Origin: an uncultured delta proteobacterium
GTDB lineage: Bacteria; Myxococcota_A; Bradymonadia; REDH01
Direction of reading: 5' to 3'
DNA: 6,338 nt
NCBI GenBank assembly: GCA_903912275.1
Contig: CAIWGR010000608.1
Coordinates: 1 to 6,338 of the forward strand
The stretch's first letter is position 1, and every line of letters starts with the position of its first letter. Positions 1 to 5,446 of the stretch are shown here, piece after piece. The notes beneath the pieces are model-generated. The model was not told where the DNA came from and did not search any database. It saw nothing but the letters and a program-made list of their open reading frames with translations. Made by a program: the position numbers and the translations under genes.

Positions 1-1046
1 CGCTCGCCGCGGCGGGTTGGATGATTGCAATCGAGGTCGTCTACGCCGTCTTCCTCAATCCGATGGGGCTCCGCGACCTGCAAAATCTGCAGTGGACGGC
101 GCTGTTGCTCCCGCTGCTTGGCATCGCCTGGCTTGCGCGCGCTGAGGTCCCCGATGGAACGAAGCGTTGGCTACTGCCAGTATCCACCATCGTACTGGCG
201 CTGCTGCTGCGTGCCCCCAGCGATGCCCGTGCCGAGGGCGTCGCCGATGACTGGAGTTCCGAAGACCTCGGCGCCATGGCGCTCGCCACGGCACCACCGG
301 AGGCCGTGATGCTTCCGGCAAGCGACAGTCTCATCGCCAGCACCCTCTTCCTGAAGGTCGCCGGCGACGCCCGCCCCGATCTCTACCTGCTCGGTCGGTC
401 GCAGGCCTCGCGCGAGGCTTCGCTCCGCTACCTCGACGCACGCCAGCCCTTCTCCCTGCTCGGCGAACCTCCGGAGAGCGGCGACCTCTCCGACCTCCGC
501 CCCCGCTTCGAACGACTGCTCGCCCGGACAACCGCGTCGGGCCACGCGGTGCTCTGGGAGCGTCTCACGCGCGACACAGACCTGCCGGCAGCAACGGCAC
601 TGACGGACTGTTGGCCTCTCGCGATCGCCACGCCCGGCGGCAGCTGCCCTGAGGAGCGGCGCATCAGCAGCGGCTCGCTCGACGTCGGCTTTGGTGAGGC
701 TGCCAGGTCGAACGCTGGCGCGGCGCTCCCTCCCTACCGGAGCTGGCTCGCAGAGCAGCATGGCGCGCGAGGCTCCGATGCGGCGCGCGCAGGCGACTGG
801 CCAAGCGCCCTCCCCGCATTCGCCGGTGCTGCGACGCTCGAGCCATCGTCGAGTCGATTCTCCAACCTCGCCGTTGCGCTCGCCAACCTGGGACGCACAG
901 ACGAAGCCTTCTCGGCGCTGGATGCAGCCTGGCCACTCTATCCGCGAAGTGCGAAGCTGTGCGGCAATGCGGCCGCCTTCCCGACGACCAACCCCGAAAT
1001 CCGCGCGAGATGGGCAGCGCGATGCCCTGCTCAGCCCTCGGAGTAA
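1..1046 (+). CDS. C-terminal part of a DUF2723/TMEM260-like GT-C membrane protein with TPR tail (5' truncated)
   Basis: The reading frame is open from the left edge to TAA at 1044-1046. The first ATG, at 21, lies inside an apparent membrane segment (codons before it read LAAAGW), so it is probably not the true start and the gene begins outside the window. Numbering from that ATG, residues 1-14 and two hydrophobic stretches near 28-42 and 50-64 look membrane-spanning. The block NPMGLRDLQ...LLPL at about 13-34 lines up by eye with SPVGVAARVVERFYLLPL in the DUF2723 protein at 2173-3999, as expected for the last membrane helices of that family. A soluble region of about 270 residues follows. Its segment with PPEAVMLPASD and RPDLYLL matches the PPKSVIMGTEDH / RADVQYL arrangement of the other protein. 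Residues 252-310 form about two TPR-like helix pairs. The family includes TMEM260, a protein O-mannosyltransferase. The catalytic N-terminal region is not in view, so the function is inferred from the family only. Confidence 0.72.
   Translation, partial: LAAAGWMIAIEVVYAVFLNPMGLRDLQNLQWTALLLPLLGIAWLARAEVPDGTKRWLLPVSTIVLALLLRAPSDARAEGVADDWSSEDLGAMALATAPPEAVMLPASDSLIASTLFLKVAGDARPDLYLLGRSQASREASLRYLDARQPFSLLGEPPESGDLSDLRPRFERLLARTTASGHAVLWERLTRDTDLPAATALTDCWPLAIATPGGSCPEERRISSGSLDVGFGEAARSNAGAALPPYRSWLAEQHGARGSDAARAGDWPSALPAFAGAATLEPSSSRFSNLAVALANLGRTDEAFSALDAAWPLYPRSAKLCGNAAAFPTTNPEIRARWAARCPAQPSE
1031..1046. other. Tail-to-tail overlap of two convergent genes
   Basis: The plus-strand gene stops with TAA at 1044-1046 and the minus-strand aminotransferase stops with TGA at 1033-1031. 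The last 16 bases of each coding region are therefore shared in antisense. No hairpin followed by a T-run is visible for either strand within about 60 bases, so transcripts from both sides probably read into the opposite gene. Confidence 0.9.
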
Positions 1047-2176
1047 AAGTCGGCGACCGCCTCGACGACATAGGCCTGCTGGGCCGCCGTCAGCCCCGGA
1101 AAGATGGGCAGCGCGAGCGAGTCGCGTGTGGCTGCGTCGGCATGGGGGAACGACGACCCATGCGGCACAAAGGCGGCGAGGGAGGGCTGCTGCGCCAGCG
1201 TCTTGGGGTAGTAGACCGCGCTGCCGATTCCGCGCTTGTCGAGGTAGGCCGCCAGTTCATCGCGGCGCGGCGCCCGCACGACGAACTGGTTGTAGACATG
1301 ATAGAAGCGACCATCCGCACCGTCATCTGCCGGTAGCGCGAAGCCGTCAGGCAGCGACGACGCAGCGAAGCGCGCACGGTAGCGAGCTGCGTTGGCGCGC
1401 CGCTCCTCTTCCACCGCATGGAGGTCGGGGAGCTTGGCGCGGAGAATGGCGGCCTGCATGCCATCGAGGCGCGCGTTGTAGCCGAGGACGACGCTGTTGT
1501 ACTTCGCCGCGAAGCCGTGCTGCCGGACCATGCGGAGTTGCTGTACCTCAGCCTCGGAACGAACGAAGACCATGCCGCCATCGCCGTAGGCACCAAGGTT
1601 CTTCGCCGGAAAAAAAGAGACGCAGGCGATGTCACCGAGGGTACAGACAGGCTGGCCGTCAAGACGCGCGCCGAGGCCCTGCGCTGCATCTTCAATGATG
1701 CGGACATCGGACCGTCCGGCTGCTTCGAGCGCACTGCGGATGGCCACGACATCGGCTGCGCGGCCGAAGAGATGCACCGCGATCACAGCTCTGGTCTGCG
1801 GGGTCAGCGCTTCGACAACGGCCTCGGGCGTAAGGTTGAGCGACGCCGAATCGACATCGACGAAGACCGGCCGTGCGCCCACAAGCGCGACCGTGCTCGC
1901 CGTCGACATGAAGGAGTAAGCGGGCACAATCACCTCGTCGTCGCCCTTCAGTTCGAGCAGCCGAAGTGCAAGCATCAGCGCCGCTGTGCCCGAACTGGTT
2001 CCAACGCCGCGCCAGCCCGGAACTTCGAGCCATGCGGCGAGCTCCTCTTCAAGCGCCGCCGCCTCCGGCCCCAGGATGAACTGCTGGTGCTCGAGGCAGC
2101 GGGCCACCGCCTGCTCGATCTCCGTCTTGCGGCGAAGGTGGAGCAACTTCATGTCGAGGAGGGGGACCGTCATCAT
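1031..2176 (-). CDS. DegT/DnrJ/EryC1/StrS family PLP-dependent sugar aminotransferase
   Basis: The predicted protein has 381 residues, a normal length for this family, whose members move an amino group (usually from glutamate) onto a keto-sugar nucleotide in the cytoplasm. The fold-type I markers are present in order: SSGTAAL at 61-67 (PLP phosphate binding), EDAAQ at 162-166 (Asp163 to the pyridine nitrogen), and SFFPAKNLGAYGDGG at 187-201 with Lys192 as the expected Schiff-base lysine. The open frame runs upstream to an ATG at 2299, but that adds a proline/arginine-rich, non-conserved 41-residue leader overlapping the upstream gene. The start at 2176 is preferred because the protein then begins at the typical VPLLDMK region, the ATG overlaps the upstream TGA, and a GAAGG ribosome site sits 8 bases before it. 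The next codon, at 2173, is also ATG and is an alternative. WbpE-like and QdtB/FdtB-like transaminases are plausible relatives. The substrate cannot be decided because no nucleotide-sugar dehydratase or dehydrogenase is in the window. It is the last gene of the minus-strand run. Confidence 0.93.
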   Translation of the reverse strand: MMTVPLLDMKLLHLRRKTEIEQAVARCLEHQQFILGPEAAALEEELAAWLEVPGWRGVGTSSGTAALMLALRLLELKGDDEVIVPAYSFMSTASTVALVGARPVFVDVDSASLNLTPEAVVEALTPQTRAVIAVHLFGRAADVVAIRSALEAAGRSDVRIIEDAAQGLGARLDGQPVCTLGDIACVSFFPAKNLGAYGDGGMVFVRSEAEVQQLRMVRQHGFAAKYNSVVLGYNARLDGMQAAILRAKLPDLHAVEEERRANAARYRARFAASSLPDGFALPADDGADGRFYHVYNQFVVRAPRRDELAAYLDKRGIGSAVYYPKTLAQQPSLAAFVPHGSSFPHADAATRDSLALPIFPGLTAAQQAYVVEAVADFYSEG

Positions 2177-3999
2177 CGGGTAAGCCTTCGTCGGAAGGTA
2201 GGGGCGGGGGTAGGACGGAGGGCATCGGCCCGGTGGCGGCAACCCTCCGCTCTGTCGGCCATGCCGATCGCCGCAAACGCAGATGCGAGCTGCTCCCACG
2301 GACGCACATAGTCCTGTGCGACCAAACCCGCCCAGCTGCCCGACACAGCGGGATACTCGGGGAGCCAGTAGCGGTCGAACAGCTCCACGTTCAACCGCTC
2401 CACCTCAAGGGGATGCGGCGGGGCGGCCCCCCGCGGAAGCACGCGATAGAGCAGGCCCGCAGGGTAGGAGGCGAAGTTCTTGGGGATCCCCGACGAGAAA
2501 ATGTTGGTCACGAAGAGCGGTCGGCCAGCGCTCAGGACGGCGTCCGCGATTGCCACGGTGCTGACCGTCTCGCCCTCCGGCTCGGGCAGTTTGAGACCGG
2601 TAAGCGCGGCCATGCGATGGCGGTACCAAGCGTAGTGCATCATCGTGGGGTCGAGGTACTGCACGTCGGCCCGCTCACCCAACGCAGCCTGGTGGTAGAG
2701 GAAGCCGAACAGACGGTGATCCTCGGTGCCCATGATGACCGACTTCGGTGGCACGGAGACAAGGACATTCTCGACATAGCGGGAGACATCGGGGCGATGG
2801 TGCTCCCGAACCTGCTGGAACGACATCGCCGCTGCCACCGTGATGAGCGCTCCGAGAATGGAAAACTGCACATCACTCCGCAATTCGAGCCGGCGAAACC
2901 AGCCCTCGCATCCGAGCGCCACAAAGACAGAGCCGATGGTCAGCGGCAGCAGGTAGAACCGCTCAACGACGCGCGCAGCCACACCCACCGGCGAAAGGTT
3001 GAGGCGCGACACAAACAGCGGACCCACAACGGCAAGCGTGATGACGAGCAGCACGACCGCTAGGCGGGGTGGAATCTGTGCAGTGCGGTTCCGCGTCGAC
3101 AGCAGCCAGACCGTCCCTCCCAGAAATGCGACGAATCCGACCCAGTGGGTCTGCTCCATGAGCGAAATCGTGAGCGCGCCCACCTGGGTCCAGGCGTCGA
3201 CCTTGTCTGCTCGGATGCCCAACTGCAGGGTTCCGAAGTCGGCCCGAAGCATGTGGTGCAGCAGGCCATCGAAGGTCGTGAAGTCACCCCAGACCCAGAG
3301 CGCGTCAGGCTGAGCCGCCTGCCCGGGAATGAGCGCATAGGGAAGCAGTCCCAACAGTGCCGCGCCGAGCGCAATCGCCAGCGCGCGCGCCGGTCTGCCG
3401 GACTCACGGACGCCGACCACCAGCCCATAGAAGCCAACGGGCGCCATGAGGACCGCGGAGTGATGGTTGGAGAGCGCAAGCCCCGCGAGCAGACCGAGCA
3501 GCCCCGCACGGAGAGCGCCCCGCTGCGGCGCGAAGGGACCCGCGACTGCGACCATCGCAACGCAGAGTCCAGCGTTAAGTACAAAGACTTCGGGGCTGGT
3601 AGACAGCGACCAGGTGAGCGGGGCGAAGGCCCAGAGCACCACGGCAACGCCGGCAGCCAGCGGCTCGGCTCCCCACGCAAGCGCCGCTCGAAAGAGCGCC
3701 CCTGCCGCTCCCATTCCCATCAGTGCCGTAAGGAACGAGGCGCGCGCCGCGGGCGACGCAATGGGAACACTGCCCAAAAGCCGCAACAGGAGCGTGTAGA
3801 GCGGATAGCCGGGCGGATGGGCCACCCCACTGCCGCCAGCCAGCGTCGCAAACTCGCCAGCGTCGCCACCCAGCACCGTCGTGGAAAGCGTCGCTGCGTA
3901 GACCACGGCGATGCAGCTGAACAACAGCAGCGTTAGACCCTTGGGCCCCACCAGCCAGGCGAGCGTCTCGTGGCGCCCAGGCTGGCCCTCGCTAAGCAT
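2173..3999 (-). CDS. DUF2723 (TMEM260-like) GT-C membrane protein, putative O-glycosyltransferase
   Basis: A complete 608-residue polytopic membrane protein. TM1 is near residues 20-40 and is followed by GGDAGEF (44-50) and VAHPPGYPLY (59-68), the hallmark N-terminal signature of DUF2723. In GT-C enzymes the acidic residues of this first periplasmic loop are the catalytic candidates (Asp46, Glu49). Further family-like blocks are SPEVFVLN (135-142), GLALSNHHS (173-181), LLPYALIP (218-225), WGDFTTFDGLLHHMLRADFGTL (237-258) and ERFYLLP (346-352). Membrane segments continue to about 394. Residues 395-608 are soluble, with a possible TPR-like helix pair near 565-595 and a Pro/Arg-rich end. Human TMEM260 is a protein O-mannosyltransferase; bacterial members are mostly uncharacterised, so donor and acceptor are unknown. 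The ATG at 3997-3999 overlaps the preceding gene by 8 bases and has no strong ribosome site, so translation is probably coupled. The stop overlaps the aminotransferase start. Confidence 0.9.
   Translation of the reverse strand: MLSEGQPGRHETLAWLVGPKGLTLLLFSCIAVVYAATLSTTVLGGDAGEFATLAGGSGVAHPPGYPLYTLLLRLLGSVPIASPAARASFLTALMGMGAAGALFRAALAWGAEPLAAGVAVVLWAFAPLTWSLSTSPEVFVLNAGLCVAMVAVAGPFAPQRGALRAGLLGLLAGLALSNHHSAVLMAPVGFYGLVVGVRESGRPARALAIALGAALLGLLPYALIPGQAAQPDALWVWGDFTTFDGLLHHMLRADFGTLQLGIRADKVDAWTQVGALTISLMEQTHWVGFVAFLGGTVWLLSTRNRTAQIPPRLAVVLLVITLAVVGPLFVSRLNLSPVGVAARVVERFYLLPLTIGSVFVALGCEGWFRRLELRSDVQFSILGALITVAAAMSFQQVREHHRPDVSRYVENVLVSVPPKSVIMGTEDHRLFGFLYHQAALGERADVQYLDPTMMHYAWYRHRMAALTGLKLPEPEGETVSTVAIADAVLSAGRPLFVTNIFSSGIPKNFASYPAGLLYRVLPRGAAPPHPLEVERLNVELFDRYWLPEYPAVSGSWAGLVAQDYVRPWEQLASAFAAIGMADRAEGCRHRADALRPTPAPTFRRRLTR
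2185..2189 (-). promoter_or_regulatory. Ribosome binding site deciding the aminotransferase start
   Basis: GAAGG on the minus strand lies 8 bases upstream of the ATG at 2176-2174, inside the last codons of the DUF2723 gene. It favours the start at 2176 (or the adjacent ATG at 2173) over the upstream ATG at 2299. Confidence 0.6.
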
Positions 4000-4672
4000 A
4001 CCGCACCAGCGTCAGCCATAGGCAGAAGAGCACGAGCGCCGCACCACCCCAACGCAGAGCGCGGGGCCAGACGAAACTTCCGTCGGCGCGGAGGCCAAAC
4101 CAGGCAAAACCCGCGACGGCCACCAGCCAGCCTACGAAACCGAGCGAACCGGCGAGCGCGAGCCATGGATTGGGACCACGAGATGGGTAGCCATCGAGTT
4201 GCGCAAGATAGCGCGACTGATCGTCCGGCTGCGCCTTGCCCGATACGCGCCGCTCCGCCGCCATGCGCGCCGCGATCTCGGCATGCAGGCGCGGCAACCG
4301 ATCCGCATGGGGCGTGACCAGCCAGCGGGTGAGCATGATCGAGGTGCGCTCACTGCGCAGCGCTACGAGCGCCAGTTCGCCCTGCCCGGTCGCATCGGCC
4401 TTCGCAGCCACCGCGTCGAGCAGCGCGAGCGCGGATTCGGAACAGCTGTCGAGCGGCACATACCACTCGGCGGCGTGCCGAGCCGCGAGCATGGAGGAGG
4501 CGAGGTCGCCCGAAGCGAGAAAACCCGCTGCAGCCTCCCGGTCGCGGCGGCACGAGACAGCCGCGCGACCTGCCGCGACCGCGAAGAGGGCAACAAGCAG
4601 CAGCGCGACTGAGCCAAGCGCTTTTGCGATCCTCCCCGGCCTCCATGGCCGTTCATCACGGGGTTCGAGCAT
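3992..4672 (-). CDS. Uncharacterised membrane protein with a helical, probably periplasmic domain
   Basis: I cannot assign this 226-residue protein to a named family. It has a basic N-terminus, a hydrophobic segment at about 18-36, a mostly helical soluble region at about 40-168, and two more hydrophobic segments at about 171-193 and 206-223. Arginine-rich flanks before TM1 suggest the N-terminus is cytoplasmic and the middle domain periplasmic. The middle domain has TPR-like helix pairs without a clear consensus: AAAGFLASGDLASSMLAARHAAEWYVP at 47-73, then SESALALLDAVAAKA and GELALVALRSERTSIMLTRWLVTPH up to 122. Two cysteines, Cys41 and Cys77, lie in this domain and could form a disulfide. 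From memory, proteins with WY.P, YRS.R and TR...TPH patterns occur as hypothetical proteins beside ABC-2 permeases in deltaproteobacteria; I could not verify this. The start is supported by GAGG four bases upstream. Its place between permease and glycosyltransferase suggests an accessory subunit or scaffold of one of them, which is inference. Confidence 0.85.
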   Translation of the reverse strand: MLEPRDERPWRPGRIAKALGSVALLLVALFAVAAGRAAVSCRRDREAAAGFLASGDLASSMLAARHAAEWYVPLDSCSESALALLDAVAAKADATGQGELALVALRSERTSIMLTRWLVTPHADRLPRLHAEIAARMAAERRVSGKAQPDDQSRYLAQLDGYPSRGPNPWLALAGSLGFVGWLVAVAGFAWFGLRADGSFVWPRALRWGGAALVLFCLWLTLVRYA

Positions 4673-4676
4673 GAAG

Positions 4677-4680
4677 CCTC
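4677..4680 (-). promoter_or_regulatory. Ribosome binding site of the uncharacterised membrane protein, overlapping the permease stop
   Basis: The minus strand reads TGAGG-CTTC-ATG. The permease stop codon TGA supplies the first two bases of a GAGG motif, four bases before the ATG at 4672. This supports the start and suggests re-initiation after the permease. Confidence 0.6.
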
Positions 4681-5446
4681 AGATGAAGTCGCGGCGACGG
4701 AAGATGAAGATAGCCCCGCCCATCGCAACCGCGATGTAGCCCAAGCCGTAGAGCGTGACAGAGCCGAAGTAGGCGAGTCCCACAGGGTAGCCGTAGGTAA
4801 GTTGGGTCGTGATGGTGAAGAAGTTGAGGTCGGGCGCGAGCGCCACGATCCCCTGCAGCAGGTGGCGCCCTGCGGGATCTTCGACCTTGTCCAGAAAGGC
4901 CGCCAACTCCTGCACCAGCCGGCCGATCAACCAGACCCCGAGCGTGATAAAGCCCGATACATAGGGCGTCGAGAAGGAGCCGCAGAACAGCGCAAACGAG
5001 GCGATCATCACCGACTCAACATAGGTGAGCCAGAAGGCCCCCAGCAGCTGCAGGTTGACCGCGCTGCCGCGCAAGAGAAGCACCGCAGAGAGAGCGCCGG
5101 CCATGAGCAGCAGCTGGACCGCGAGCGTCATCGCGATGCCGCCGAACTTACCAAGGAAATAGGTCGCTCGATCGATGGGCTTGGAGAGCACGTTGTAGAG
5201 CGTCTTCCGTTCGATCTCCTGGAAGACCGAGGTGATGCCAAGGAAGATGGCGATGATGTCGCCAAAGAGGTTGATCGAAAAGAGGCCGATGTCGAGCAGG
5301 AATCGGCCATCCTGGTGCACCGATGCAGAGCCGAGCACCACCGAGAGCAGGATGAGCAGGATGGCGAAGAAGAGGATGGAATAGAGAATCTTGTTCCGCA
5401 CCGCCTCCCGGAAGGAGTAGAGCGCGATGGCCGCAACGGTCTTCAT
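4679..5446 (-). CDS. ABC-2 type transporter permease
   Basis: The predicted 255-residue protein has about six membrane segments, the usual size and layout of a one-domain ABC-2 export permease that dimerises and pairs with a separate ATPase. The N-terminal amphipathic stretch ALYSFREAVRNKILY (8-22) is typical of the interface helix in this class. TM1 is near 20-41 and TM2 near 54-74. After TM2 comes the cytoplasmic segment QEIERKTLYNVLSKPIDRATYFLGK (about 76-100), the characteristic coupling region of ABC2_membrane_2-type permeases. Further hydrophobic segments follow to about residue 248, and the protein ends in RRRDFI on the cytoplasmic side. The ATG overlaps the ATPase stop as ATGA and is preceded by a very strong GGAAGGAGG ribosome site, so the start is well supported. 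The substrate cannot be read from the sequence; the downstream glycosyltransferase and aminotransferase make a glycan, lipid or envelope component conceivable. Confidence 0.93.
   Translation of the reverse strand: MKTVAAIALYSFREAVRNKILYSILFFAILLILLSVVLGSASVHQDGRFLLDIGLFSINLFGDIIAIFLGITSVFQEIERKTLYNVLSKPIDRATYFLGKFGGIAMTLAVQLLLMAGALSAVLLLRGSAVNLQLLGAFWLTYVESVMIASFALFCGSFSTPYVSGFITLGVWLIGRLVQELAAFLDKVEDPAGRHLLQGIVALAPDLNFFTITTQLTYGYPVGLAYFGSVTLYGLGYIAVAMGGAIFIFRRRDFI

Noticed and set aside
21..23. ATG as the true start of the plus-strand gene
   Set aside because: It sits within an apparent membrane helix, the upstream codons are open and hydrophobic, and the protein would lack the family's N-terminal catalytic half.
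1012..1027. Inverted repeat GGGCA-GCGCGA-TGCCC near the end of the plus-strand gene
   Set aside because: The stem is only 5 base pairs, lies inside coding sequence and has no T-run on either strand, so it is not a credible terminator.
1418..2311. A 297-codon plus-strand open frame opposite the aminotransferase and the end of the DUF2723 gene
   Set aside because: Its translation is rich in Arg, His, Glu and Cys with no family motif, and it lies antisense to a gene with clear catalytic motifs. Long antisense frames are expected in GC-rich DNA.
3145..3936. A 263-codon plus-strand open frame opposite the DUF2723 membrane protein
   Set aside because: The translation is highly charged and of low complexity, as expected for the antisense of a hydrophobic membrane protein.
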